Source of the DNA: Auricularia sp. M13
Taxonomy: Eukaryota; Basidiomycota; Agaricomycetes; Auriculariales; Auriculariaceae
Assembly: GCA_037042915.1 (NCBI GenBank)
Contig: CM073204.1
Coordinates: 496,001-560,000, forward strand
Reading direction: 5' to 3'
DNA: 64,000 nucleotides
How positions within the stretch are numbered: the stretch's first letter is position 1; every line of letters starts with the position of its first letter. The position numbers and the translations under genes are program-made. Under the pieces are notes generated by a model. The model was not told where the DNA came from. It saw nothing but the letters and a program-made list of their open reading frames with translations, and did no database searches. Positions 21,600-32,126 of this stretch are shown here, piece by piece.

Positions 21600-23042
21600 A
21601 TGTCGCAGACAGTGACCCGCCTTCGACTTCCGCCCGAGCTTATCGGCAGAGTCATGGATAACCTGCACCTGGATGACATGCTTCGTGCCTCCCATGTCTC
21701 GCGCATGTGGCGTGCCGAGGCCCGTGCGCACCCCACATACTGTTGCAAGATCCGCTTCGATGGTGGCTCAGCATGGGGTTTGGCATTGGACTCGAACATC
21801 CAATTCTTCCGTGACAGGCTTTCCGCCAAGCCAGGCAGACCGATTTGTCTGCTCATGTTCCTCGTCATGTCACTCAAAATCTCTGATCAGGGCATCCGCG
21901 ACGACGTTCTTCCAGAAATAAATGTCCGCTTGCAGCGTTTGGTGACCCTGACTGTTGTCATTTACGACCGCTTCGTCCCTGACCTTTTCACGGCATTGAT
22001 GGGTCCAGCTCCCGAGCTAAAGAGTCTGAATATCGAGGTCCGCCGGGAAACACGCCAAGCAGTCGTGCAGACCCTTCCCCTCGACTTGTTTCTAGGCTTC
22101 GCTCCCAAACTCACGGAGCTCGCTGTCGCCTCCTTTCGCCTCCCGCCGACTCCTCTTTCAGCCTTCGCGTCTGTGCGCATCATTAGACATGAACTGGAGG
22201 TCCAAACCAGCGGTCGGGAGCTGCATCCCGAACGCTTTTTCATCAACTGCCCCGAGTTGCAAGAATTGTACATCTTGGCGAACACTCGCGACATGACTAG
22301 GGCGTCCTGGGGCGCCTGTCCTCCACCGCAGTCCGCCAATCTGCGCCATCTAGCCATCACGTGCGTGAATGACGATTCAGACACTGCCATCGCCGTCCGT
22401 GCTCTCTCGCATGCTGCTATGGTCAGCGTCTGCATCGATACGACTGACGTGGACGGCGAGACGCTGGGGCTGATGCTTTCGCACTTGGACAATAGTCCCC
22501 ATCTATCGCTCGACATCACTGGCAAGAACAGTATCAGCTTGTATTGCTCTGTCTACGATGCATCGCGAATGCGCAGCCGCACCTTCACGCACAGTCTTGA
22601 ACTCGATTGCGGCGGGTTTACGAGGGAGCTCATTGCTATGCGTATACCCTCGTTTATTCCTAAGTTTGCGACGACGGCACATCGCATTGTGCGCCTGGCG
22701 CTCTCGGATCACGAAGTCGCGTGGAACTTCTTTCTTTCACTCTTCCCAGGGACCACGCTGGCTGGCATCGAGACGCTGTCGTTGACTCTGTGCCGCGAAA
22801 CCGTACTTGATATCAATTTGGACGGAGCCATGCGCCTCCCATCTCTGCGGTACATTGAACTCGTTGGGCACTATGGGGACGCCGAGTTGGAAGTAGACGA
22901 GGTAGCCTATTTGATGGGAAGCATGCTTCGCTGTGCGGCTCGCCGAGGAGTGGAGATGCGGCTCAAAGGAGTCACCATCGTCGGCGACCTGAGACGCATC
23001 TGGGGATATTTCGAAAGCATCACCGTAGCTCCCCGAGACTGA
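21600..23042 (+). CDS. F-box/LRR-like protein (480 aa)
   Basis: A single exon. I choose the ATG at 21600 (MSQTVTRLRLPPELIGRVMD) because the paralogue at 35076 also starts MSQ. An upstream in-frame ATG at 21477 adds unsupported sequence. Residues about 9-45 are the F-box (LPPELIGRVMDNLHLDDMLR, SHVSRMWRAEA). The rest has irregular leucine-rich repeats and the family C-terminus VTIVGDLRRIWGYFESITVA. F-box proteins bind Skp1 in SCF ubiquitin ligases; the target is unknown. Agaricomycetes carry large, fast-evolving F-box families. It is about 60 percent similar by eye to the gene at 33637-35076. Confidence 0.85.
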   Translation: MSQTVTRLRLPPELIGRVMDNLHLDDMLRASHVSRMWRAEARAHPTYCCKIRFDGGSAWGLALDSNIQFFRDRLSAKPGRPICLLMFLVMSLKISDQGIRDDVLPEINVRLQRLVTLTVVIYDRFVPDLFTALMGPAPELKSLNIEVRRETRQAVVQTLPLDLFLGFAPKLTELAVASFRLPPTPLSAFASVRIIRHELEVQTSGRELHPERFFINCPELQELYILANTRDMTRASWGACPPPQSANLRHLAITCVNDDSDTAIAVRALSHAAMVSVCIDTTDVDGETLGLMLSHLDNSPHLSLDITGKNSISLYCSVYDASRMRSRTFTHSLELDCGGFTRELIAMRIPSFIPKFATTAHRIVRLALSDHEVAWNFFLSLFPGTTLAGIETLSLTLCRETVLDINLDGAMRLPSLRYIELVGHYGDAELEVDEVAYLMGSMLRCAARRGVEMRLKGVTIVGDLRRIWGYFESITVAPRD

Positions 23043-23447
23043 TGCAGCAAGGAGTCAGCTGCAGGAGTTCTTTGTATTAGAGACTTGTGTGCATTTGAAT
23101 ACTGCACTGATTCAGTTGGGATGCTCAAACACAGTAGAGTACGCGGCAGGATGCTATAGTCTGGCAGATAGCCGAGCTTTGAGGACGTCATGGCGTTTTT
23201 CTCACAATTTCTCTCATTGTGCGCCTGGCAGTAAAGTGACACTATTTTACCGGCCCGGTACAGGCTGGTACAGGTTAGAGCACAAAAACAAAGGACTGCG
23301 TTGTCACTGCTTTTTGTCTGCAGTTCCCTTGTGAAGCGGAGCCATGTGATTACGGGGACAATTGAGAGAGTACTCACATCGGTTGAGGTGGCGCGCAAGA
23401 GTCAGCAGCTTTTGAACTCAGCCGCGCCTCTTCGGTCTCGTTCTACA
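23043..23447. other. Gap between two tandem F-box genes
   Basis: No gene recognised. It contains the 3' flank of one F-box gene and the promoter region of the next. Confidence 0.45.
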
Positions 23448-24689
23448 ATGAGCCTGCACGACTACACGCAGCGCCTGCCAGTGGAGGCCATAGACCACAT
23501 CATGGACTATTTGAGGCTGCCGTACTTGCTCAATGCCAGCCTGGCTTCGCAGCGATGGCGCAGTATCGCTATGAACCACCGCACGTTCTGGTCTCGTCTT
23601 TACGCGTCAAAGGCAGACTCACGCGCCGTTTCCTTTCTCAAAATTCGGCTCGCAGCATCCAATGGACGCCCGATCTCGATCATCATCGTGCTCACTGAGC
23701 GGCACAGGGATGACGGGTTGCTCGCGCTCATTTCGCTCGTGGAAATTCACCTTTCTCATACTCTGCACCTAAATTTGCGCTTATATGAAGACCATTGGGT
23801 CTTTTTTCAGGGCGGCTTGCTACGTAGTGCGCCGATGCTTCGATCTTTCAACCTTTGTCTGGAGGTCGCCGACTCCGACTTGAGGGTAGACGCGCTGCCA
23901 TACCTGGATGAAGACACCTTCAATCACGACGCACCGAACCTTCGGGAGTTGGTTTTACACAATCTTTCACTCCCCTCTCAGCGCCGCCTCCACGAACCGA
24001 AATGCTCGTTTGCCCAGCTTCGCCTGCAGCGGCTCTATATAGGCTATGACGTTGGCAGGGAAGGATTTGCGCCTTCCCGCGCGTTGCTGGACTTCTTCGA
24101 ACCACAGGAGGTGGTCTTTCATTGTCGGCGTATGGACGTGACGCAATGCCTTCGCTCAGACCAATTTCGCAACCAAATCACCCGACTGAGCGCCTTGTCA
24201 TTTCTGCGCTGCTCCTCCCGCGCGGTTATCAGTCTACTCTCGCAGATAAACTGTGCCCGTATACCGAGAATCTTGATTTTCCTCCCTAGTTCTACCCCAG
24301 TCCGCCTTTCGGTGGCGCACTTATCGGGCGCACTGAGGCTCGTCGTCCTCAACACGAAACAGGACTTCGGAAAAATTCGCATTTTGAACACCTCAGACTC
24401 CCGCGAACGCGAATTTGAGACCTCTTTGCAGCGCGACCTATTTCCAGCGATGGCACGCCACATATTTCAGTCTCCAGATGTAGCCGAACGCGTCGTGCGT
24501 TGCGACATGGATGCTTCCCTTTGGCTGCGCATATGTGGGGCTCTCCCGCGCTTACCTTCTTTAACACACTTCCACATCCGCCTCGATATCGGCTCCTCGT
24601 CCTTCCCAACTGTACCGACTCCACTTTTGTGCCCGAAGCTCGAAACTGTCTCACTTATGGAAAGCCGGACTGACCAGCTTCGGATCTGA
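23448..24689 (+). CDS. F-box/LRR-like protein, probably C-terminally truncated (413 aa)
   Basis: Starts MSLHDYTQRLPVEAIDHIMD. The F-box is at residues about 9-45 (LPVEAIDHIMDYLRLPYLLN, SQRWRSIA), followed by LRR-like sequence. It is more distant from the other F-box genes here. The last codons (ESRTDQLRI) and the stop lie inside one arm of a 140-bp inverted repeat (24657-24800). The usual C-terminus WGYF... is absent, so the natural 3' end may have been replaced when that repeat formed. Confidence 0.7.
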   Translation: MSLHDYTQRLPVEAIDHIMDYLRLPYLLNASLASQRWRSIAMNHRTFWSRLYASKADSRAVSFLKIRLAASNGRPISIIIVLTERHRDDGLLALISLVEIHLSHTLHLNLRLYEDHWVFFQGGLLRSAPMLRSFNLCLEVADSDLRVDALPYLDEDTFNHDAPNLRELVLHNLSLPSQRRLHEPKCSFAQLRLQRLYIGYDVGREGFAPSRALLDFFEPQEVVFHCRRMDVTQCLRSDQFRNQITRLSALSFLRCSSRAVISLLSQINCARIPRILIFLPSSTPVRLSVAHLSGALRLVVLNTKQDFGKIRILNTSDSREREFETSLQRDLFPAMARHIFQSPDVAERVVRCDMDASLWLRICGALPRLPSLTHFHIRLDIGSSSFPTVPTPLLCPKLETVSLMESRTDQLRI

Positions 24690-24800
24690 TGCAGATTCGA
24701 GCACGGAGCAATCGATCGAGCATGTTCCGGGAGACGAATCAACGGCGCAACATTCTGCGCGGGGTTAAAGTGTTATGACCGCCAGTAGGTCCGGTCGTTC
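24657..24800 (+). repeat. Inverted repeat, left arm
   Basis: From ATGGAAAGCCGGACTGACC to near CAGTAGGTCCGGTCG. It is the reverse complement of 26155-26295 with few mismatches (AGCACGGAGCAATCGATCGA against AACACGGAGCAATCAATCGA). Confidence 0.85.
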
Positions 24801-26154
24801 GGTCGTTCGGGTGAGATCAACGGCCGTCGTCGTTGACGACGGGGCACAGCCTCGCAAAGGCTGCCAAGGTGCTTTCATGACTGGTAAGCGATGATAGAGG
24901 AAGAAAGGAGAGTCAGATATGGAAGGGTGGCAAGGGACAACCTCTACTTATACAGTATATTTTAGGCAATAACGGCTGCATCAAAGTGAAGAGTGAGCCA
25001 TTTGAACGATCGGGGTCTCGCTAGAGTTCGTTGACACCTTCCTCAGCTCTACTTTCAAACTCGACGAACTCATATGTATCTGCGGAGCGCATTCCGTCGT
25101 TTCTCTCGTTCACTGTTTTGGGGCGCATCCGGACTTTTGGTTCTTCTGCATTGCGACTCTGCAATACGGATATTTGACCTGCACAGTGACCTATGGCGTG
25201 CTATGGCCGCGACCGCTCACGGGATCCATACAACCAAGGGCAGATTTCCTACGCGCCAGAAAGGAAACTGTTCTACTAGCGCTGCGCAAGTCAACAGGTG
25301 CCACACTTACGATAGTGGATTTGATATTGCTGCGCCACCGTCTACTGTCTGCTTGCTGTTTGCCGCCCGTTCGAGCGTTGTCTCGGCCTCCAATACCGCG
25401 CTTTTTTGAGAGCTGTGTCTCGACTTGCCTTCAATTTCCATGCTCGCCCACGTGTCCGGGGTGCTGTCCTGCCCGACGCCGCCACGGTGGTCTCCCCTTC
25501 GAGAGGGCGGACCGTTTCGTTCAGCTGCCGCGCATCCCATCTGTTGAGTCGGTCCCCGACACTGTCCCTTTGGCCTGTCAAACCTTACAGAGCTGTCGCC
25601 GGGCTAGCATGCTCACCAAAAATATGTATGTCGCATTCATTTGCCCAGATTGCATGCACTCTCCACATCTGCAATCGTGGTCTTGCTTGCCTTCTCACCC
25701 GTCGTATACTTCTTGGCTCATACCATCTCCGTGGTCAACTTCTATAACTGTCGGTGATGGAGAAAAATCAGTTCCCTGCAAACTCTGCCAACTGAACGGA
25801 GCCAGACGCCGGCAAGAACAGGAAGGAGTTTCTTTACCAACAGCTACCAAGCTTGAATCTTCTTTACCCCAATTTCCGGGCATCAAACGGGTACCTTCTC
25901 CTAGTCTTCTCCTTGCCGAGACTCCCGTGGTAGGCGTTGTACATGGCGAGTAGATTCAGATCTCGTTTTCCAGGCTGATGTCTGACGCGAGCAAACGATG
26001 CTATCTGCTGCATGGTCGTCGTCACCGTCATCCCTGCTGCTTGCCATTGCCGGACCGTCTCCGTTGACATGGAGTTCATCCTGCTCCGTCGTCGACGCTT
26101 GAGCTGTTTTCCGGAACATTGTTGCTGTCGGGCCGTTCGCTAAGCTGAATGATC
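24801..26154. other. 1.35-kb spacer between inverted repeats; possible F-box remnant
   Basis: The longest plus frame (25174-25953, 259 codons) has a start such as RADFLRARKETVLLALRKST, faintly like the W-to-L-rich part after an F-box. A shifted frame just upstream reads DLWRAMAA. I regard this as a decayed F-box gene at best. Confidence 0.3.
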
Positions 26155-26295
26155 GGACATACTGACGGTCATAACACTTCATCCCCGTGAAGAATGTTGC
26201 GCCGTTGATTCGTCTCTCGGAACGTGCTCGATTGATTGCTCCGTGTTGAAATCTGCATCAGATCCGAAGCTGGTCAGTCCGGCTTTCCATACTCA
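26155..26295 (-). repeat. Inverted repeat, right arm
   Basis: Reverse-complement partner of 24657-24800. The similarity stops abruptly at the same ATGGAAAGCC on both sides. No short target duplication was found outside the arms, so a foldback element is possible but not shown. Confidence 0.85.
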
Positions 26296-26637
26296 CTGGA
26301 TGATGCCTCTCCGTCGCCGCTGGTGCTGTCAGGGGAAGCAACGACGGTGTTTGCTCGAGACGCATTTCTCGAGGCCAAGGCGAAGATACGCTGGGTTTAT
26401 TCACGCTGTGGAATCCTAAACCCGCAGAATAACTTTGAACAAATGAATGTAATTAAATCTTATGAATCATGACGAACGATTGGCATGCATTGACCAACAG
26501 CTCAGGCAGGGGGGACACAAAGTCGCCTATCTCCAGGTTCTCATCCATGTATTATCATGGGTCGCAAAATAGGTACGTAAGGTTAATTGGGCTTTCTGCG
26601 AAGACAGCAACTTGAGTCATTTTCTGATCACGTGCAG

Positions 26638-27231
26638 TCGCCACGTCAATATCGGACTCGCGACGCTGCGCCAGCTCTTCCACGCCAAGTTCGACATCGT
26701 CGCGCACACCAACAAAGGTCCGCTGCTCCTCCCTCGCTGCCCCTCCTATTCTCACCACATCTCACTCACTCCTTGCAATAATCAGCCAGCCAAGACTGCA
26801 CCCAACTCTGGGGCCAGCTGCACGACGCCACAGCGCTCGTCAAGGGGCCCTCACCGCCCGCGCCCGGCCACGGCGCCTTCCTGCACCTGATGGGCGGCTA
26901 CGACGCAGGCTACGACAGCTACGCCTACTCGCTCGTCTTCGCCGCCGACATTTTCGCCACCGTCTTCGCCGCAGCCCCGCCGCGGGGAGACGCTACCGCG
27001 AGGAGATCCTCCGCCCGGGCGGGAGTCGCGATGAGATGGACTCGCTTACAGTGCGTCAAGGTTCTAGTTTGGCTGAGTTTTTCAGCTAATCGCCGGGGGA
27101 CTGCGAATGGCGCTGATGACACTGTTCTTTCTGGACTTGCAGGCATTCCTCGGACGACCACCAAATGCAGATGCGTTTTTGAAGCAGTTGCTCGGCTCGG
27201 ATGCAGGGCCTGAGGCCTCGAGTCAAGTTTG
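26638..27231 (+). pseudogene. 3' fragment of an M3 oligopeptidase gene (thimet oligopeptidase/saccharolysin family)
   Basis: Three exon pieces with intact introns encode only the C-terminal domain. The pieces read NIGLATLRQLFHAKFDIV, then GHGAFLHLMGGYDAGYDSY and SLVFAADIFATVFA, then RYREEILRPGGSRDEMDSL and finally FLGRPPNADAFLKQLLG. These match the end of M3 family zinc peptidases. The catalytic HEXGH helix and about 500 upstream residues are absent, and the frame changes between ATVFA and RYREE. Upstream sequence (26300-26600) is unrelated. This is a relict left by a rearrangement. Confidence 0.85.
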
Positions 27232-27612
27232 AGCAATTGCAATCGCTTCCGGGCAACGATGCCGCGCGCCGTCTTCCGCATACGCTCAAGAAGTCAAGCG
27301 CGCGTTGCCATGGTAGGCCAGAGCCGCTCTGGACGCACCGAAACTGTACATTACTTATTTTGCATGTGGGATGTCAATGCGCTATGTCTGAAATAAGTGC
27401 TTAGCCACGGTGGTTCTATGTCGCTACAAACTGCAAATATTATTTCCGGCTCTGAAGCTGGACCAAACTTCCCAGCGGCAATTTGTCCGGCAAACTCCCG
27501 TGAAATTTGTCAAATATGTAGGGACAACAAAGTGGGACGCGTTTTAGTAAAAAAACGAAGTGCCATGTAATTCCGCGTTCAGAACGGGTAAAAGCAACAG
27601 AAAATCAAGTAA
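27232..27612. other. Intergenic, no gene seen
   Basis: AT-richer than the surroundings. It contains the probable Pol III terminator (TTTT on the minus strand at about 27601-27604) of the tRNA gene. Confidence 0.45.
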
Positions 27613-27684
27613 TTCCCCCGCCGGGAGTCGAACCCGGGTCGCGTGTGTGAGAGACACGTATCTTAGCCGTTAGACTACGAAGGA
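27613..27684 (-). tRNA. tRNA-Glu (anticodon CTC)
   Basis: A 72-nt cloverleaf can be folded. The acceptor is TCCTTCG with CGGGGGA (two G-U pairs), the D-arm is GTCT/AGAT, and the anticodon stem is CGTGT/ACACG with loop CTCTCAC. The T-arm is CCGGG-TTCGACT-CCCGG. B-box GGTTCGACTCC is perfect. No intron. A T-run follows about 10 bases downstream. Confidence 0.93.
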
Positions 27685-28300
27685 CATGACAACAAGCCTT
27701 TAACAAGATGTCATGGAAGCCTTTGTTAGTGTCACAGCCATCTATATTCCTACGAACAACGTTAACATTCGGTGCAACGTCCCTCGGGCATGCCGATGTC
27801 TCCGCAGTCTGGGCTGCGTTGGTTGTAACGGCGATAAGGACAGAATCCATCCCGAGAGCGTGCATACACTTGCTCTGACTCCCTGTTAGGCAGGAAAGCA
27901 AAGTTGGACGAAACACTGTTTGTGTCACGGTCTTGGAGACCGCATTGAGTGTTCCACTGAGAGTGACATCCGGTGAGATAGATGATTTCGTACGAGACGA
28001 CGCCGGTGCTCCTCCGTCGCCTGCGTATACCCCGCGCGCCCGTAGCCTGCGTCCACGGACGAGCTGCGCGCGGTGCAAGTGGGCATCGACTCCGAGGCTT
28101 CAGCGAGGTCCACAGCTTAGTATTCGTCTTATGAGTGCGAAGGAGGCGGGACGCGCAAACCTCCTCCCATCACAGTGAGGGGCCCAGTCTCCGTCGTTTG
28201 AGGAATTGCACCCGACGTCCAGGAGCGATATGCCAGAGTGGAGAGGATCTAAGCTAAGACGAATTTTCAGATACTTCATGTTTGACTGAGGAGAGGGGGA
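27685..28300. other. No gene recognised
   Basis: Minus-strand frames (27605-28078, 27925-28113) overlap the tRNA or each other and have no motif. Confidence 0.4.
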
Positions 28301-28548
28301 AGGCGTACAACACTCACACTCCCAGGCACGCAGGGCCGTCACCCGCGCGCACGGAATGTCCACAGCTTCGGGGAGTGCTCCTCGAGTTTGAAGGCGGATG
28401 AGGGCAGCGTGTGGCGTGGGATGCATATAGCGGTACAAGAACCTGAGCGAACTTGAAGATGGCGAGCGTGCGGGTCCGTGTCGCTTTGAGGGTGACCATG
28501 TCAGAGGGATGACGACTCTGGGTTTGCATTCGCAGCTGGTTTTTATAC
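28252..28548 (-). CDS. Possible small MHPTP-family gene
   Basis: A TATA box (AGTATAAAAACC, minus strand, about 28537-28548) is followed after 110 bases by ATG at 28425 reading MHPTPHAALIRLQTRG. A strong donor GTGAGTG at about 28315 could join to a short second exon. Upstream ATGs in another frame (61 codons from about 28500) weaken the model. The conserved core GGCTATATGCATCCCACGCC-like sequence is shared with three other loci here. Confidence 0.35.
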
Positions 28549-28949
28549 TTGAGTATTCCGTTGTGCGGACGTTCTTCAGTTATCGGGACGGGACAAGGTC
28601 ATTGCGACGAATTGGGACAAGCGATAGCTCTTGTCCTCAGCCGCAGCGTGGCACAAGTGGCCCCGACGAGTGCGGACAATGGGCTGAAAATGGGACCAGC
28701 TGAAGTATGAACGAGCAGTCGATGGAACAGGGGCCACAAAGGACGAGGCGGGCAACAACGGGAGACCGACGGGTACGCGAGCTCGATGGGTTGGAAGCAT
28801 CTTCAAAGCTTGCCGCGGCCCACAGGCAACTGGCACTCACGACAGGATACGAACTGTGCAATCAACCACACCATCGCATCAAACCTACAGCAATACGCAC
28901 ATCTCGGATCTTCAGAGCCCATCGCAGATAGCTACGTGCTCTGAAGAAG
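28549..28949. other. Intergenic, no gene seen
   Basis: The 3' flank of the membrane-protein gene and the upstream side of the preceding small gene. Confidence 0.4.
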
Positions 28950-30149
28950 TCACGCAACGCTCTCCTTGAGGAGCGGCTTGCCCTCCTCCTGCGCCATATC
29001 AAACACGACAGTCTTGTCATCATCCTCATCCTCTTCGCTGGCACGCGCTCCACGCCGAGCGGCCCGACGCGCACGGATGCGACGGATGAGCCGGCGCACG
29101 CGGCGCGAGAGCATGAAGAGCGCGCCGCCGCCGAGCGCGACGGCCAGGAGGGATGCGGCGCCGACGACGAGAGGCGAGCAGCTTGAGGAGGTCGAATCGC
29201 CATTGGTTGCAGCTTTGGGGTGCTCGAGCGGGGATGCGGGGGAACTGAGTGCGTCGTGCTCGTGAGGGTCGGGTATCGCTGCGTCTACTTCCGGACGGTG
29301 TGCGGCTGGGATGGTCGGCGCGGCGGGTGGGCTGCAAAGAAATGCGTTGTCGAGTCAACTTTGAGCGAAGGGAAGAGGAGAGGGCGGGTGCGTACACTTC
29401 GAACGAGGCTGGGCGGGAGGGCTGCGGCACGTCTTTCTCGCTAAACACAACGTGTCAGAGGCGATAAACAAAAAACCGAGCAGTGCAGCGTACAGCGACG
29501 GGTCAGTGATGGCGAAGAAATCGACGCTGGCGAGCGTGCCCTTGACGGCGTCGACGGTGAACTCGAGCACGTGCTTGCCGAACGGCAGCCCCGTCGCCCT
29601 AGGTACCACAGCGTAAGTATATCCACAGTTATATGATAGAGGTGCGCGCGCACCTGAAGAGCCCAGTAACGCCGCCGCCGAGCCGCTCGTTGGTGATGCC
29701 CCAAGTAAACGGCTTGCGCTCGCCGCCGTCGACGGCGTACGTCCCGTTCGCGCCGTTCTCGACGCGCAAGCCGTAGAACGTGATGCTTGTGCCTGCGCAG
29801 CGCCGTCAGCGCTGTATATACGCTGTAATGGCAAGAAACTGGGCGAGCCTTGGAAGTCGACGCGACACGACGCTTGTGAGTCAGTGACGACCATACGCCC
29901 GCCGTGGTAGTCTTTGCCGTCCACCGCCCACCTACAGAGAGCTCAGCGCTGTACAGTCCAGCCATACGCAGATGGAGCGCACCATGAGTCCGAGTTCTGG
30001 CAATTCTCGAGCCCGGCGCAGGTGAGCTGGCCAGGCGCCGGCGAGCACTGCACGCGCGTGTCGGACTCCTCGAACGTCACGATGGGCTCGACGAAGCTGG
30101 CGGTAATGAGCGGCGCAGCGAGGAGGCTGGTGAGTAATATCGTGAACAT
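28950..30149 (-). CDS. Single-pass membrane protein with an extracellular beta-sandwich-like domain
   Basis: Six exons. The N-terminus MFTILLTSLLAAPLITASF is a signal peptide. The ectodomain carries cysteines (CSPAPGQLTCAGLENC) and GGRMVVTDSQASCRVDF. It also carries FQGTSITFYGLRVENGANG and LPFGKHVLEFTVDA, ending in FFAITDPSLY. A low-complexity P/A/H/S linker leads to one transmembrane helix (LVVGAASLLAVALGGGALFM), a basic stop-transfer run (RRVRRLIRRIRARR) and an acidic tail EEDEDDDKTVV. This layout is common in Agaricomycete membrane proteins of unknown function. The intron between F-Q-G and TSITFYG fits family sequence best if it begins with GC at about 29850; a GT donor 9 bases on is the alternative. 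Confidence 0.75.
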
Positions 30150-30697
30150 TGTACAGTTTAAGCTGGTTGCGGACGAAGATGAAGGGTGGCGTGGCGGGGC
30201 TGGAACCTCCGGCCGGACTTGCTGCGCTATCTCCGCGGAAGCTTCGCAGGAACAACATAATCATTCGTTCGACTTCGATCTTGCCAAGCGCGCAAAAAAG
30301 AGCGTTCCGCTGACTGGATATTGGACAGAGGGAAATATCCCCCGCTCAGGAAGCAACCAATCAGACGACGGCCGGCGCGCGTTATCCGTTGAGTCGTTCC
30401 TAACCGCAAACGTAAGCGTGGTGCAGAACAGCGATTCGAAGCATCCACGTTCAAGCTCCGAATGCATTCGTTGTTTCTCTCGCTGCAAATCCATCAGCGC
30501 AGGCGGCGGTCAGTCTCCTATCGAGTGTGCACCACGTTTGGAATTCAGCGCATCAGAACCACGAGTTGCCTGGGTTATATAGAGCCCCGCAGCTGTTATC
30601 ACCCTTCCACTGCCAGTCGCCAAGTGTCCAGTCGTCAGTCGCGTCCCAACCGCTCGAGACATCCTCCGGTCTTTACATCCTACGCGCCCTCGAATCG
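30150..30697. promoter_or_regulatory. Bidirectional promoter region between divergent genes
   Basis: Separates the minus-strand membrane protein (start 30149) from the plus-strand MTVLA gene (start 30698). A TATA box (GGTTATATAGAGC, about 30571-30582) stands about 115 bases before the latter. Confidence 0.5.
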
Positions 30698-31156
30698 ATG
30701 ACCGTCCTCGCTGTGCTCAAGCTCGTTTGCAAGCGCCTTTTCGCCGGCTCGTCCAACTCGCGCAGCGTTCGTACCCATTCCCAGTTCCATCCACACGACT
30801 TCCGCTTCCTGGACTAGGCTCGACATCTGCCGTCACAGCGCCTTCCCATATCTCGTACTGTCCACTTACTGCCCTTCACCGCCGTGCTCTTTCTCTTTCC
30901 CTCTACCATGCGCATCTCCATCGTCACACGGCTCCCCACATCTCTCTCCCAACTCAACTCTCGCCAAGAGCTGACGACGTCCTCGAAACCACAGATGCGC
31001 AGCCGCTCCGTCTCAATCGAGCCCTCCGGCTTCGGATACATGCCGGGCGACACCGTCCTGACGCCCATAGTCGAGGCGTTCAACGCGCCCCACGAGCCGC
31101 AGTGGGGCAATGCGAGCGGGCTGCGGCGCGTTGAGGAGGGACGGGCGGGATGGTGA
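30698..31156 (+). CDS. MTVLA-family small protein, long member (135 aa)
   Basis: Exon 1 (30698-30766) encodes MTVLAVLKLVCKRLFAGSSN. A 51-base intron (GTTCGT...CTAG, 30767-30817) joins in frame to exon 2 (30818-31156), which ends SGLRRVEEGRAGW. Exon 2 contains the coding-looking stretch SIEPSGFGYMPGDTVLTPIV. The first 15 residues recur in the gene at 33205. The N-terminus is a short amphipathic or membrane-associated helix with lysines. Function unknown. The TATA box at about 30575 supports transcription. Confidence 0.55.
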
Positions 31157-32126
31157 TTATACCGCGCCGTGACGCCGTCGATGCCTAGGTGCATGCGTTC
31201 GGTGCTGTCAGTTGGGCGACGGGCTTGGGTTATCGTTTAGAATTTGCGATGTGTTCTGAGGTGTAGGTGGACGGATGTACTGCACTGATACGGGAGTCTG
31301 TATGCGATATGCTTTCGTTTGGGATCTTGGACCCATCTTTTCTCGGGTTAGGATACGCCTCGCCAGTGCCAACAGTGCAGATGAAGCCGTCGTGGACAGC
31401 TAACACCGGGACAGATGACGCACTCGGGGTCGATGACCTCGGGGCCAGAAATCCCTAGCTACCTAAAATAGTTTTATGACAGCAGAAAGAGGCTTATCAC
31501 AGCACACATCTCACACTTTCAGCCAGTGCTGCCCGCGCTACTCGGCAGAATCTGCTTCCGGTCTTGTTTTCGCTCGATTTGGAAGCGGTTTCCGCCGCTG
31601 TTGCTCCGTTGATATTCACCTCAACATCCGCTACGACGTAACGACATTCTCTGCGCGCTCATGATCAAAGTATGGTTGATGATGCGCGGGCACACCGCAT
31701 GCGTACGGCCTCTGGAGCCGCTGGAGCCTGGCGCTGTCGACGAGCGAGCCATGTCCCTTCCATCGTTTGTAGCTGCATCCGACTCTGCACTGTTGGGCAT
31801 TGAAAGAGTTAAGCCAGCTTTTTGTCTGCAAGTCGTCACCATGGCGCTCCCATACCTCCTCCCCAACCAGCCATGAAGGAACTCGCTTGTCTTGTCCGAA
31901 TCGGCGCGCGCGTGCCACCCCCTCGAAGACGATTTCCACCGCGATGCATTCTGCTGCTTGTCATTCTGCACTCTGCTTATTGTCCATTCGTTCTTTACAA
32001 CAAGCGCTCTGCACGAACCCGTCGCTATAAAGCTGCGCCCGGGGTACACTGGCCTCTCCTCAACATGGCTCCGAGCCTTCATCTGCATTCCACATCGACA
32101 CTGATGAGTACCTCTCTGGCTATATG
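31157..32126. other. Mostly non-coding; promoter of the 32127 gene at the right end
   Basis: Overlapping frames on both strands (31621-32187) share no motif. A TATA-like GCTATAAAGC at about 32023-32032 precedes the next gene by 100 bases. Confidence 0.4.

Noticed and set aside
25174-25953. 259-codon plus-strand frame
   Set aside because: Only a faint F-box-like composition; kept as a possible remnant, not as a gene.
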